In this document: positions 44,115-53,790 of the stretch, in pieces
Layout of the letters: every line of letters begins with the position of its first letter
How positions within the stretch are numbered: the first letter of the stretch is position 1
NCBI GenBank assembly: GCA_019113205.1
Contig: DXHX01000123.1
Coordinates: 1-64,000, forward strand
DNA from: Candidatus Pseudogracilibacillus intestinigallinarum
GTDB taxonomy: Bacteria; Bacillota; Bacilli; Bacillales; Amphibacillaceae
DNA length: 64,000 bases
Direction: 5' to 3'
Program-made: the position numbers and the translations under genes
Notes under the pieces: model-generated
What the model saw: the letters and a program-made list of their open reading frames with translations, nothing else
Database searches by the model: none
Told to the model about the DNA's origin: nothing

Positions 44115-44900
44115 TTGGGGAAAATTAAAATTTCTGTTGCCGATGACAATCGAGAGCTGGTCAATATTTTACACGCGTATATTTCTGAACAAGAGGACAT
44201 GGAAGTAGTGAGTATTGCACATGATGGAGTTGAATGTGTCGAAAAATTAATGAGTGTAAAGCCAGATGTTGTATTACTTGACATTATTATGCCACATAAA
44301 GATGGACTGGCTGTATTAAAATGGATGAATGAATCGATGGAAGAAAAACCTAAAGTGATTATGCTAACGGCTTTTGGGCAAGAAGAGGTAATGCGACAAG
44401 CATTAAATTATGGTGTTTCTTATTTTATGTTAAAACCATTTGATTTCGAACATTTAATGACAAAGATTCGTGAAATAATGAATCGTGAAAATATTTATGC
44501 AACACAATCGCTTGTTTCAAATGAAAAGACAAAAAATGTATCAAAGGAAAATATTGAGACAACTATTACGAATATCATGCACGAAATCGGTGTACCAGCA
44601 CATATTAAAGGATATTTATATATCCGTGAAGCAATTCAAATGGTGTACGAAGATGTCGAATTGCTCGGTGCGATTACAAAAATTTTATACCCAGATATTG
44701 CAAAGAAATACAATACGACTCCATCAAGGGTGGAACGGGCGATACGTCATGCAATTGAAGTTGCATGGGATAGAGGAAATATCGACTCTATTACGGAAAT
44801 GTTTGGTTATACAGTGAATATTGCCAAAGCAAAACCGACCAACTCCGAATTTATCGCCATGCTAGCTGACAGGTTAAGGTTAAATGCGAAAGTGGGTTGA
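44115..44900 (+). CDS. spo0A: Spo0A, sporulation master regulator
   Basis: Response regulator of 261 residues. The receiver domain (1-125) has the acidic pocket VADDN, phosphorylated Asp56 in LLDIIMP, and Lys in LKPFD. The effector domain (about 145-261) has the Spo0A-specific fold [14 protein letters not shown] and the recognition helix [18 protein letters not shown] start at 44115 with GGGGTG before it; the ATG at 44111 is out of frame. Phosphorylated Spo0A binds 0A boxes and starts sporulation. Confidence 0.98.
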   Translation: MGKIKISVADDNRELVNILHAYISEQEDMEVVSIAHDGVECVEKLMSVKPDVVLLDIIMPHKDGLAVLKWMNESMEEKPKVIMLTAFGQEEVMRQALNYGVSYFMLKPFDFEHLMTKIREIMNRENIYATQSLVSNEKTKNVSKENIETTITNIMHEIGVPAHIKGYLYIREAIQMVYEDVELLGAITKILYPDIAKKYNTTPSRVERAIRHAIEVAWDRGNIDSITEMFGYTVNIAKAKPTNSEFIAMLADRLRLNAKVG

Positions 44901-45050
44901 TTAATTTCTGCTCACGAAATGATTATTATGCACTTTTATTTTTACATGTATTATATGAATGGAAAAAATTTAAAAGCTTATTTTATCCAGTTATAACATC
45001 ATCATTGTTTCTTGATCATTCTTATTCATAAAACAATAAGGATGGGAAGT

Positions 45051-45270
45051 AAATAAAAACACGAATAATGACTAAGGGAAATGAAAGATAATGTACATAA
45101 ATTAACGTCAAATGATACACGTTCACATTTTTTTCAGGTGAGTGAATCGCAAAAGGCAAAGTCAAACAGGGGGCGTATGAGGTTATCCCTGTTGACAAAG
45201 CTTTACTTATGTAAATGACTTAGTACATGAATATCACATTTATCCAAAATCAATTATTCGTGTTTATTTT
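45051..45270. repeat. 220-bp inverted-repeat element between spo0A and aspartokinase
   Basis: The ends form long imperfect arms: ACACGAATAAT (45059-45069) pairs perfectly with ATTATTCGTGT (45253-45263). Further inward GG/CC, AAATG (45079-45083) with CATTT (45237-45241) and ATGTAC (45091-45096) with GTACAT (45223-45228) pair, giving about 46 nt per arm. The centre holds a second hairpin, GTCAAACAGGG with CCCTGTTGAC (about 45160-45195). It contains no convincing gene. It may be a miniature mobile element, a structured RNA or an elaborate two-way terminator; I cannot decide. Confidence 0.7.
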
Positions 45271-45284
45271 ATTGTCTTTATATA

Positions 45285-46634
45285 TTATTCGAAGTAAGCC
45301 CTATATAACGCTTTAATTGCTCGGTGTAGGTCATTTGCTTTAATTCCGAACATCATAGAAACTTCAGAAGAACCTTGGTTGATCATTTCTAAGTTTACAT
45401 TCGCTTCGCCTAAGGCAGTTGTTGCTGTTTGTGCCATACCAATTGCTTCGTTCATTCCTTCACCAACAACCATAATTAAAGCTAAATCACGATGAAATGC
45501 AACAAAATCAGCATGTAATTCATCATAAATACGTTTGACAATTTTTTGTTCTTTTTCCTCTGTTAATTGACTGTCCCGAATAATAATGGACATATCATCA
45601 ATCCCAGAAGGAGAGTGCTCGAATGATACTTGTTCGTTTTCGAGAATTTGAAATAACTTTCGTCCAAACCCGATTTCACGGTTCATTAAAAATTTACTTA
45701 CATATAAACTTGAGAATCCAGTGTCACTTGCAATTCCGACGACACATTTATCATCTATTTCACGATCTGCAACGATCATTGTTCCTGGAGCAGATGGATT
45801 ATTCGTATTTTTAATACAAACAGGGATACGTGCATTAAATGCAGGTATTAAAGCTTCATCATGGAATACGGAAAATCCGGCATAAGATAACTCGCGCATT
45901 TCACGATATGTAAGTTGTTTAATTTCATGTGGATTTTCCACAATGGATGGATTCACCGCATAAACGGAATCAACATCAGTAAAGTTTTCATATAATGTTG
46001 CCTCCACGCCTGCTGAAACAATTGCCCCAGTAATATCAGATCCTCCTCGTGAGAATGTTGCCAATTGTCCGTCTTTTGTGAAGCCAAAGAATCCTGGGAT
46101 TACTAAAACGCCATCTTTCTCACGTAAAGTATAAATTTTTTCATAACTATCCTTCAGCAATTGAGCACCATGTGGATCATTTTTGACGATAATTCCAGCA
46201 TCTTTCGGGTTTACGTAATGTGCATTCACACCTAATGTTTGTAAATATGCACTTAAAATTTTTGCCGAACTATCTTCTCCTAATGCTTTAATTTGATTCA
46301 TTAAATCTTCATAAGACAGAGAAGCATCTAATGTTGCATCAATTTTCGCTTTAATTTCTTCGACCAATGCATCATCAACATTTAATTCATTAATGATTTT
46401 TGTAAATCGATCGATAATCGTAATGTAATATGATTTATATTTATCTTTATTGTAAAATGCATTTCCTAAACTAATTAATAAATCTGTTACTTTATAATCT
46501 TTATCATGTCTTTTTCCAGGTGCAGAAACGACAATAAACTTACGTTCTGCATCATCCATTACAATATTTGCTACTTTTTTAAATTGTGTTGCATTTGCTA
46601 ATGAACTACCACCGAATTTTGCTACTTTCATCAT
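45285..46634 (-). CDS. Aspartate kinase (class III-like, YclM type)
   Basis: First step of lysine, threonine and methionine synthesis: phosphorylates aspartate. 449 residues. The N-terminus KVAKFGGSSLANATQFKKVA is the kinase signature, FSRGGSDITGA is the ATP/aspartate block and the C-terminal part holds two ACT domains for feedback control. The length suits the monofunctional Thr/Lys-sensitive YclM type rather than LysC alpha/beta forms. GAAGGAGA precedes the ATG. No lysine riboswitch was seen upstream. It is 19 bp downstream of yqzF. Confidence 0.9.
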   Translation of the reverse strand: MMKVAKFGGSSLANATQFKKVANIVMDDAERKFIVVSAPGKRHDKDYKVTDLLISLGNAFYNKDKYKSYYITIIDRFTKIINELNVDDALVEEIKAKIDATLDASLSYEDLMNQIKALGEDSSAKILSAYLQTLGVNAHYVNPKDAGIIVKNDPHGAQLLKDSYEKIYTLREKDGVLVIPGFFGFTKDGQLATFSRGGSDITGAIVSAGVEATLYENFTDVDSVYAVNPSIVENPHEIKQLTYREMRELSYAGFSVFHDEALIPAFNARIPVCIKNTNNPSAPGTMIVADREIDDKCVVGIASDTGFSSLYVSKFLMNREIGFGRKLFQILENEQVSFEHSPSGIDDMSIIIRDSQLTEEKEQKIVKRIYDELHADFVAFHRDLALIMVVGEGMNEAIGMAQTATTALGEANVNLEMINQGSSEVSMMFGIKANDLHRAIKALYRAYFE

Positions 46635-46653
46635 TAATTGGTCTCCTTCTTTG

Positions 46654-46893
46654 TTATTTCTCCGTATATTCTTTTTCTTTTAATAAATTTCGTTTTTTGT
46701 CACGATGATAAATGAATCCGCCAATGAAAGCTAAACCGAATAAAAATAAAATTAATCCAACAACAAACTGAATGCCTTCATTTACTAATAATGCATATAC
46801 TTCATTAAAAACTGCATCACGCATAAGTTTAATTCCAAACGCTCCAAGAATACCAGGAATAAACAAAATTGCTGCAGCGATAAATCTTACCAT
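46654..46893 (-). CDS. yqzF: YqzF-like small membrane protein (DUF2627)
   Basis: 79 residues with two membrane helices (about 4-21 and 43-63) and a charged C-terminus. The start MVRFIAAAILFIPGILGAFGIKLMRD matches DUF2627. GGGGAAGA-type site before the ATG. In B. subtilis yqzF lies near the bkd regulator, as here. Function unknown. Confidence 0.82.
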   Translation of the reverse strand: MVRFIAAAILFIPGILGAFGIKLMRDAVFNEVYALLVNEGIQFVVGLILFLFGLAFIGGFIYHRDKKRNLLKEKEYTEK

Positions 46894-47042
46894 TTTCTTC
46901 CCCTTTTTCTAGATAGAATATTATCATTATAACAAATCTTCTCTGTTTATTAAAATGTAAAGGAATAGTTCTTGTTATTATACGTAAGTTCTATTATGAT
47001 TAAGGTACGCTTCTTGCAATTTTTTTCAAGGTGGTGACTTTC

Positions 47043-49019
47043 ATGCATGAAATTTTAATCAATGGTACAAATAAATTAGGTCAAGATTTTGCAAGTTTTA
47101 TTGATAAATTACCGAATATGCATGGTGTAGTCTTGGATGAGAATACATTTGATCATTATGTTGCAAATGAATTATTCGTCCATTTTGATTATATTTTAGA
47201 TGCAGTCGGAGATCCGGAAGCATTGTCGATATTACGGCAACATAAAAGAGAAGATGCAATGCTTATACAAAAGGATACATTAATGGCGTTTCGTCCAATT
47301 TTAAATGAAAAAAAACTGCATATGATGCATATAGAACTTCTTTTAAACCATATTCAAGATGGGATTATTTTTATCAATATCGATAATAATATTCAAATGA
47401 TGAATAAAGCGGCAAAAGAAATGATTGGATGGAAGAACAATCCGATTGGTGCTCATATTTTAGATGTGATTCCAAATAGTAAATTACCTGAAGTGTTACA
47501 TAGACAAGAAATTGAATTACATAAAAAGTTAACTCTACAAAATAATAGAGAAATTATTACAACACGGATGCCGCTTCGGAATAGCTCAAATCAATTAGTT
47601 GGGGCATTTGCTGTATTTAAAGATGCAAAACAATTGAAAGAAATTGCAGAAGAAAATACGGACTTAAAAGAAATTAAATCGATGCTAGAAGCAATTATTT
47701 ATTCTTCAGACGAAGCGATTAGTGTCGTAGATGAAAATGGAATTGGATTAATGATCAATCCTGCATATACAAAAATAACAGGATTAACGGAAAAAGACGT
47801 TATTGGACAACCAGCTTCTGTTGATATTTCAGAAGGGGAAAGTGTGCATATGAAAGTTTTGAAAAATCGTCGACCAATTCGAGGTGCCAAGCTGTTTGTT
47901 GGTCCGAATAAAAAAGAAGTTGTCGTCAATGTTGCGCCGATCATCGTTCAAGGAAAATTAAAGGGAAGTGTCGCTGTCATTCATGATATGTCTGTCATAC
48001 ATGAATTAACAAATGAATTAAATCGTGTCAAACAAATTATACGTAGTTTAGAGGCGACGTATACATTTGAAGATATTATCGGAACATCCCAAGAAATGAA
48101 ACTTTCCATTGAACAAGCGAAGATTGCAGCAAACACACATGCGACCGTTTTGTTAAGAGGAGAATCAGGTACAGGAAAAGAATTGTTTGCTCATGCTATT
48201 CACAATGCAAGTGATCGAAGGCACCGCAAGTTTATTCGTGTAAATTGCGCAGCTATTGCTGAGTCGGTGCTAGAGAGTGAATTATTTGGTTATGAGGATG
48301 GTGCATTTACTGGAGCAAAACGTGGTGGTAAAAAAGGCTTGTTTGAAGAAGCGAATTACGGCACGATTTTTTTAGATGAGATAGGTGATTTATCGCTTCA
48401 TATGCAGGCGAAAATTTTACGAGTGTTGCAAGAGAAAGAAATTACAAAGGTTGGAGGCACAACCGCCATTCCACTAGACATTCGAATCATTACTGCAACA
48501 AATGTAAATTTAGAAAAAGCGATTACAAATAAAAAATTTAGGGAAGATTTATATTACAGACTAAATCGTTTGCCTATTTTCATACCACCATTACGTGACA
48601 GGATAGATGATATGCATCAATTAGTTCATTATATGATTGAGAAAGTGAACCAACAATACGGTCGAAATGTGCAATCTATTTCTGCTGTAGCAATGAAAAA
48701 GTTGAAGCAATATAGTTGGCCAGGAAATGTAAGGGAACTAGAAAATGTGATAAGTCGTGCGATTATCTTTATGGATATATCGGAAGAAGAAATATTGTAT
48801 ACACATTTACCGATGCTAGAATTAGAAACGGATAAACAACAAACACAGTTCCAAGTAGAAGATCATATTTCACTACAAGCTGCAACAGAACAGTTTGAAA
48901 GAGAATATATTTACAATGTATATAAAAACAATGATTTTCATAAAACGAATACTGCGAAACAATTAAACATTTCTGTACGAAACTTATATTATAAATTGGA
49001 AAAATATGGTATTGATTAA
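47043..49019 (+). CDS. bkdR: BkdR, sigma-54-dependent activator of the bkd operon
   Basis: Enhancer-binding protein that works with SigL on branched-chain amino acid degradation genes. 658 residues from the ATG at 47043 (AAGGTGGTGA before it; the GTG four codons upstream is less likely). Two PAS domains (about 100-195 and 225-330), then an AAA+ domain with Walker A GESGTGKE and the sigma-54 loop [10 protein letters not shown], and a C-terminal Fis-type helix-turn-helix ([21 protein letters not shown]). It is directly upstream of the operon it is expected to control. Confidence 0.94.
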   Translation: MHEILINGTNKLGQDFASFIDKLPNMHGVVLDENTFDHYVANELFVHFDYILDAVGDPEALSILRQHKREDAMLIQKDTLMAFRPILNEKKLHMMHIELLLNHIQDGIIFINIDNNIQMMNKAAKEMIGWKNNPIGAHILDVIPNSKLPEVLHRQEIELHKKLTLQNNREIITTRMPLRNSSNQLVGAFAVFKDAKQLKEIAEENTDLKEIKSMLEAIIYSSDEAISVVDENGIGLMINPAYTKITGLTEKDVIGQPASVDISEGESVHMKVLKNRRPIRGAKLFVGPNKKEVVVNVAPIIVQGKLKGSVAVIHDMSVIHELTNELNRVKQIIRSLEATYTFEDIIGTSQEMKLSIEQAKIAANTHATVLLRGESGTGKELFAHAIHNASDRRHRKFIRVNCAAIAESVLESELFGYEDGAFTGAKRGGKKGLFEEANYGTIFLDEIGDLSLHMQAKILRVLQEKEITKVGGTTAIPLDIRIITATNVNLEKAITNKKFREDLYYRLNRLPIFIPPLRDRIDDMHQLVHYMIEKVNQQYGRNVQSISAVAMKKLKQYSWPGNVRELENVISRAIIFMDISEEEILYTHLPMLELETDKQQTQFQVEDHISLQAATEQFEREYIYNVYKNNDFHKTNTAKQLNISVRNLYYKLEKYGID

Positions 49020-49057
49020 AATTTAGCACGTTTATTCATGCAATAATTTGCGTGTTT

Positions 49058-49071
49058 TGCAAATATTTGCA
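49058..49071 (+). promoter_or_regulatory. Perfect 14-bp palindrome, likely BkdR upstream activator site
   Basis: TGCAAATATTTGCA is a perfect palindrome 43 bp upstream of the sigma-54 promoter. Related half-sites (TGCAATAATTTGCG at 49039-49052, and ATATTGCA just after) make a cluster of TTGCA motifs, the usual picture of an enhancer site for a Fis-type activator. Confidence 0.5.
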
Positions 49072-49113
49072 TATTGCATGGGATGAAGTCATTGATCGGT
49101 CTATGTTAAAAAG

Positions 49114-49130
49114 TTGGTACGATAATTGCA
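49114..49130 (+). promoter_or_regulatory. Sigma-54 (SigL) -24/-12 promoter of the bkd operon
   Basis: TTGGTACGATAATTGCA matches YTGGCACGNNNNTTGCW with a single change (T for C). GG and GC are separated by the required 10 bp. It lies 27 bp before the bcd start. Confidence 0.88.
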
Positions 49131-49157
49131 TATATAATAAAGAAAAGGGGTAAAACG

Positions 49158-50243
49158 ATGGCTATGTTTAAAGCAATGGAACAGGACGGTTATGAGCAAG
49201 TAATCTTTTGTTATGAGAAAAGCAGTAATTTAAAGGCGATTATTGCAATTCATGATACAACACTCGGACCAGCATTAGGTGGTACGAGAATGTGGAATTA
49301 CACTTCAGAAGAGGAAGCACTAGAAGATGTGCTTCGGCTTGCTAAAGGAATGACGTATAAAAATGCAGCAGCTGGATTAAATATCGGTGGAGGAAAAGCA
49401 GTCATTATAGGAGACCCAAGTAAGGATAAATCTGAAAGCGTGTTTCGTGCATTCGGAAGATATGTAGAAAGTTTAAATGGCCGTTATATTACGGCGGAAG
49501 ATGTTGGAACGACGGAACAAGATATGGATTATATTCATATGGAAACAAATTATGTTTGTGGAACATCTTCAGGAGGTGTCGGTGATCCATCACCAGTAAC
49601 CGCATTAGGTATTTATAAGGGAATGAAGGCCGCTGCACTTGCTGCGTTTAATTCGGATAGTTTACAGGGAAAAAGAATTGCAGTTCAAGGTGTCGGTCAT
49701 GTTGCTTATGCATTATGTAATTATTTACATGAGGAAGGTGCACAATTAATCGTTACAGATATAAATGAAGCACAAGTGGAACGAGCAGTGAAAGATTTTG
49801 GTGCAGAAGCAGTTGCACCAGAAGCTATTTATGATGTGGATTGTGATATTTATGCACCGTGCGCTTTAGGTGGCACAATCAATGATGATACGATTAAGAG
49901 ATTAAAAGCAAAAGTAATTGCCGGTAGTGCGAATAATCAATTAGCGGAAGCACGTCATGGTGAAATATTACATGAAAAAAATATTATCTATGCACCAGAT
50001 TATGTAATTAACTCAGGCGGGGTCATAAATGTTGCAGATGAGTTAGAAGGTTATGATGAAAAACGTGTATTAAACAAAGTAGAAAATATTTATCATGTGC
50101 TTACAGCTGTTTTTGAAAAGTCGAAAAATGAAAATATTCCAACATATAAAGCGGCGGATAAAATCGCAGAAGAACGGATCCAAGCGCTGCAAAAGGCACG
50201 CGGGCAGTTTTTACCGAAAAACAAAAATATTTTAAGTTACTAA
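49158..50243 (+). CDS. bcd: Leucine dehydrogenase
   Basis: NAD-dependent oxidative deamination of leucine, isoleucine and valine to keto acids. 361 residues. N-terminal substrate domain with GGTRMWNY and the catalytic Lys in [24 protein letters not shown]-binding fold with [20 protein letters not shown] precedes the ATG. First gene after the sigma-54 promoter. In B. subtilis ptb precedes bcd; it is absent here. Confidence 0.95.
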   Translation: MAMFKAMEQDGYEQVIFCYEKSSNLKAIIAIHDTTLGPALGGTRMWNYTSEEEALEDVLRLAKGMTYKNAAAGLNIGGGKAVIIGDPSKDKSESVFRAFGRYVESLNGRYITAEDVGTTEQDMDYIHMETNYVCGTSSGGVGDPSPVTALGIYKGMKAAALAAFNSDSLQGKRIAVQGVGHVAYALCNYLHEEGAQLIVTDINEAQVERAVKDFGAEAVAPEAIYDVDCDIYAPCALGGTINDDTIKRLKAKVIAGSANNQLAEARHGEILHEKNIIYAPDYVINSGGVINVADELEGYDEKRVLNKVENIYHVLTAVFEKSKNENIPTYKAADKIAEERIQALQKARGQFLPKNKNILSY

Positions 50244-50261
50244 CAGAGATGGGGCGTTGTT

Positions 50262-51332
50262 GTGCAAAAAAGAAGTAGAACATTAATTATGATACCGAAA
50301 CCAACGTCAACGATCATTGCAGTCTATTTACAAGATGTTTGTATTTTGAAGGAGACAATTATTCATCACTCCACTCCAAATGATCGAATAGAAGATCAGG
50401 TAGAATTACGAAAAAAGGCTATTACACAACTGCTTATCGATGTAGGTATTAACTTATCAAAATTAGATGCGATCACAACGACCGGCGGATTAATTCGAGC
50501 GGTGGAAGGTGGAACATACATTGTAAATGAGCAAATGTATGCAGATTTAAAAAATAATTATAACGGAAAACATATTTCGAATTTAGGTGGTTTAATCGCC
50601 TATTCCATCGCCGCAGATTTAAATTTACATGCATTCATTGTCGACCCACCAGTTGTCGATGAGCTAGAAAATATGGCACGTATATCTGGTGCCCCTTTTG
50701 TTGAAAGAAAAAGTGTTTTTCATGCCTTAAATCATAAAGCTGTAGCACGGCTTGCGGCAGAGGAATTGTCTGTTCGGTATGAGAAAGCAAATTTTATCGT
50801 TGCCCACTTGGGAAACGGGATTACTATAGGTGCTCATCAAGAAGGTAAAGTAGTGGATGTGAATAATGGATTGCATGGTGAAGGCCCTTTTTCCTTAGAG
50901 AGGGCAGGTTCCATACCTACAGAAGATGTACTTCATGTAGCATTTTCAAAGGAGTGTGATGAAGCTTCATTTATTCATCAAGTAACTTTTGAAAGTGGAT
51001 TAAAAGGATATTTACGGATCGATTCATTGGATCAATTATTAAGTGCGATAGAAAAACAAGAAGCACAAACATTGTTCTATGTCGAAGCGATGGCATACCA
51101 AATCGCAAAAGAAATAGGTGCAATGTCCACTGTATTACGCGGGAAAGTCGATGGCATTGTATTAACAGGTCAATTATCACATGTTAATGAACTTGTAGCA
51201 TCCATTTCAAAAAATGTCCAATGGATAGCGGATATACATGTCTTTCCAGGAGATTATGACTTAGTCGCCTTACAATCTGGAACTTTACGTGTATTACAAG
51301 GTTTAGAACAACCAAAGCGATATTTTGAATAG
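50262..51332 (+). CDS. buk: Butyrate kinase
   Basis: Acetokinase-family enzyme that converts branched acyl phosphate plus ADP to the acid plus ATP, or the reverse. 356 residues. Family blocks include FIVAHLGNGITIGAHQEGKVVDVNNG (ATP/Mg site) and GKVDGIVLTGQL. The start is GTG at 50262 with GGGGCG before it. Its usual partner ptb, which makes the acyl phosphate, is not in the operon. Confidence 0.92.
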   Translation: MQKRSRTLIMIPKPTSTIIAVYLQDVCILKETIIHHSTPNDRIEDQVELRKKAITQLLIDVGINLSKLDAITTTGGLIRAVEGGTYIVNEQMYADLKNNYNGKHISNLGGLIAYSIAADLNLHAFIVDPPVVDELENMARISGAPFVERKSVFHALNHKAVARLAAEELSVRYEKANFIVAHLGNGITIGAHQEGKVVDVNNGLHGEGPFSLERAGSIPTEDVLHVAFSKECDEASFIHQVTFESGLKGYLRIDSLDQLLSAIEKQEAQTLFYVEAMAYQIAKEIGAMSTVLRGKVDGIVLTGQLSHVNELVASISKNVQWIADIHVFPGDYDLVALQSGTLRVLQGLEQPKRYFE

Positions 51333-51345
51333 AAGGAGTATGTTT

Positions 51346-52767
51346 ATGTCAAAAGAATATGACCTAGTTATTTTAGGTGGAGGAACAGGTGGCTATGTTG
51401 CTGCAATTAAAGCAGCACAATCAGGCATGTCTGTGGCCATTGTTGAACAAGACAAAGTTGGGGGAACTTGTTTACACAAAGGTTGTATTCCTTCAAAAGC
51501 ATTATTACAGTCTGCTAATGTTTATCGGGAAACGAAAGAGGCGGCACAATTCGGTGTGAATGTTGAAGATGTGTCGTTTCAGTTAGATATTGCACAAAAA
51601 AGGAAAACAGAAATAGTAGAAAAACTATATGCTGGTGTGCAAGCGCTACTGAAAAAAGGCAATATTTCTATTTATAAAGGAAAAGGAAGAATTTTAGGAC
51701 CAAGTATTTTCTCTCCACTTCCTGGAACGATTTCTATCGAACATGGTGAAAATGAAGAAAACACGATGTTAATTCCGAAATATATTATCATTGCAACCGG
51801 ATCACAACCTAAGGAAATTGCTACATTACCAGTGGATGGAACTTATATCGTACATTCAGATCATATTTTGCAACTAGAAGAAATTCCTACTTCTGTTGCG
51901 ATCATTGGTGGGGGTGTAATAGGTATAGAATGGGCATCATTATTACAAGATATCGGTGTTCAGGTAACTGTTTTTGAAACAGCTGACCATATTTTGATGA
52001 CGGAAGATAAGGAAATTCGTACACATGTACAACGAGCACTTGAAAAGCGTGGAGTAGATTTTGAAACGAATTGCACGATAGATAGTTATTCCATTGATGA
52101 AGAAGCAAATAATATTACGATTACGTATATAGATGAAACGTCCAAACAGCTGACGGTTGATAAAGTGTTACTGTCTGTTGGAAGAAAAGCAAATACAGAT
52201 GATATTGGTTTAGAAAATACAAATATTAAACTAGAACACGGGAACATCCAAACGAATGAATATTTTCAAACAGAGGAAAGCCATATATATGCAGTTGGAG
52301 ATTGTATTGGCGGCTTACAATTAGCACATGTTGCATCTGCCGAAGGAATGGTAGCGGTAGAACATATGTTGAAGGAACAGCCACATATAATGCAAGAACT
52401 GAATGTACCTCGTTGTATTTATAGTTTTCCAGAAGTCGGTGCGATTGGTTTAACGGAAGAAGATGCGAGAAATGCTGGGTATGACGTAAAAATTGGACGT
52501 TTTCCATATCAAGCAAATGGTAAAGCACTTATTAAAGGGGAAACGGAAGGGTTTATTAAATTAATTTCTGATAAAGAAACAGACGATATTTTAGGCATCC
52601 ATCTTGTAGGACCACAAGCGACAGATATGATTTCAGAAGGAAGTTTAGCAAAACTACTGGATGCTTCAACGTTTGAATTTCAAAACGTTATCAGACCACA
52701 TCCATCCTTATCAGAAGTTTTCACAGAAGTAGCATTAGAAGCTGATGGAAAACCAATACATTTATAG
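51346..52767 (+). CDS. lpdV: Dihydrolipoamide dehydrogenase (E3) of the branched-chain complex
   Basis: FAD enzyme that reoxidises the lipoyl arm of BkdB. 473 residues from the ATG at 51346 (AGAAGGAG at 7 nt). Redox pair Cys42 and Cys47 in GGTCLHKGCIPSK, FAD motif GGGTGGYVAAI, NAD motif GGGVIGIEWA and the C-terminal catalytic block IRPHPSLSEV (His). Confidence 0.95.
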   Translation: MSKEYDLVILGGGTGGYVAAIKAAQSGMSVAIVEQDKVGGTCLHKGCIPSKALLQSANVYRETKEAAQFGVNVEDVSFQLDIAQKRKTEIVEKLYAGVQALLKKGNISIYKGKGRILGPSIFSPLPGTISIEHGENEENTMLIPKYIIIATGSQPKEIATLPVDGTYIVHSDHILQLEEIPTSVAIIGGGVIGIEWASLLQDIGVQVTVFETADHILMTEDKEIRTHVQRALEKRGVDFETNCTIDSYSIDEEANNITITYIDETSKQLTVDKVLLSVGRKANTDDIGLENTNIKLEHGNIQTNEYFQTEESHIYAVGDCIGGLQLAHVASAEGMVAVEHMLKEQPHIMQELNVPRCIYSFPEVGAIGLTEEDARNAGYDVKIGRFPYQANGKALIKGETEGFIKLISDKETDDILGIHLVGPQATDMISEGSLAKLLDASTFEFQNVIRPHPSLSEVFTEVALEADGKPIHL

Positions 52768-52779
52768 AGGAGGATTAAA

Positions 52780-53778
52780 ATGAAAACAGTTGAAAATGAA
52801 CATGTTCATTTAGGTTTAACGGATGAAGATGTATTAGATATGTATAAAAAAATGTTGTTAGCTCGTAAATTAGATGAACGAATGTGGTTATTAAATAGAG
52901 CTGGAAAAATTCCTTTCGTTATTTCATGTCAAGGTCAAGAAGCGACACAAGTTGGAGCAGCTTTTGCTTTAGATCGTGAAGTTGATTATATCGCTCCATA
53001 TTATCGTGATTTTGGAGTTGTGCTTTCATTTGGTTTAACAGCAAAAGATATGATGTTATCAGCCTTCGCCAAAGAGGAGGACCCTAATTCAGGGGGGCGT
53101 CAAATGCCAGGTCATTTTGGTAGTAGAAAACATCGAATTATTACAGGTTCATCTCCTGTTACGACTCAAGTACCACACGCAGTCGGTTTTGCTTTGGCAG
53201 CAAAAATGAAGAAAGAGTCGTTCGTTACATTAACGACACTTGGAGAAGGGTCTACAAACCAAGGAGATTTTCATGAAGGGTTAAATTTCGCAGGTGTGCA
53301 TAAATTACCTATTATTACACTTGTTGAAAATAATAAGTTAGCAATCTCTGTTCCTTATGACAAACAAGTTGCAAGTGAAACGGTTGCGATACGTGCGAAG
53401 TCTTACGGTATGTACGGGGAAAAAATTGATGGAACTGATCCATTACAAGTATTTAAAGTGATAAAAGAAGCTAGGGAACGTGCTATGAATGGGGAAGGTC
53501 CATCATTGATTGAAGCGGAAACAGTACGTCTAACAGCACATTCTAGTGATGATAATGATGCAGCATACCGTACGAAAGAAGAAAAAGAAGCAGATAGAAA
53601 AAATGATTGTATCGTGAAGTTTGCAGATTATTTAAAGTCATGTGGAATTTTAACAGATACAATAGAAACGAATATAGTAGAAACCATTCAAAATGAAATT
53701 AATGAAGCGACAAAATATGCAGAAAATGCACCATTTGCGCCTGTTACATCATTAACAGACTACGTATATGAACAGTAA
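52780..53778 (+). CDS. bkdAA: Branched-chain 2-oxo acid dehydrogenase E1 alpha
   Basis: Thiamine diphosphate-dependent decarboxylase subunit. 332 residues. The TPP motif runs from GEGSTNQGDFHE to LVENNKLAIS. The AGAGGAGG site is strong. Adjacent to E1 beta and E3, with which it forms the complex that makes isobutyryl-, isovaleryl- and 2-methylbutyryl-CoA. Confidence 0.95.
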   Translation: MKTVENEHVHLGLTDEDVLDMYKKMLLARKLDERMWLLNRAGKIPFVISCQGQEATQVGAAFALDREVDYIAPYYRDFGVVLSFGLTAKDMMLSAFAKEEDPNSGGRQMPGHFGSRKHRIITGSSPVTTQVPHAVGFALAAKMKKESFVTLTTLGEGSTNQGDFHEGLNFAGVHKLPIITLVENNKLAISVPYDKQVASETVAIRAKSYGMYGEKIDGTDPLQVFKVIKEARERAMNGEGPSLIEAETVRLTAHSSDDNDAAYRTKEEKEADRKNDCIVKFADYLKSCGILTDTIETNIVETIQNEINEATKYAENAPFAPVTSLTDYVYEQ

Positions 53779-53790
53779 GGAGGGGAAACA

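Noticed and set aside
45227-45316. Short hydrophobic frame (about 29 codons) at the right arm of the inverted-repeat element
   Set aside because: No ribosome site; it is formed by the repeat arm and the end of aspartokinase.
46635-47042. Possible lysine riboswitch for aspartokinase
   Set aside because: The upstream gene is yqzF and the 140-bp region before it has no lysine-element features.
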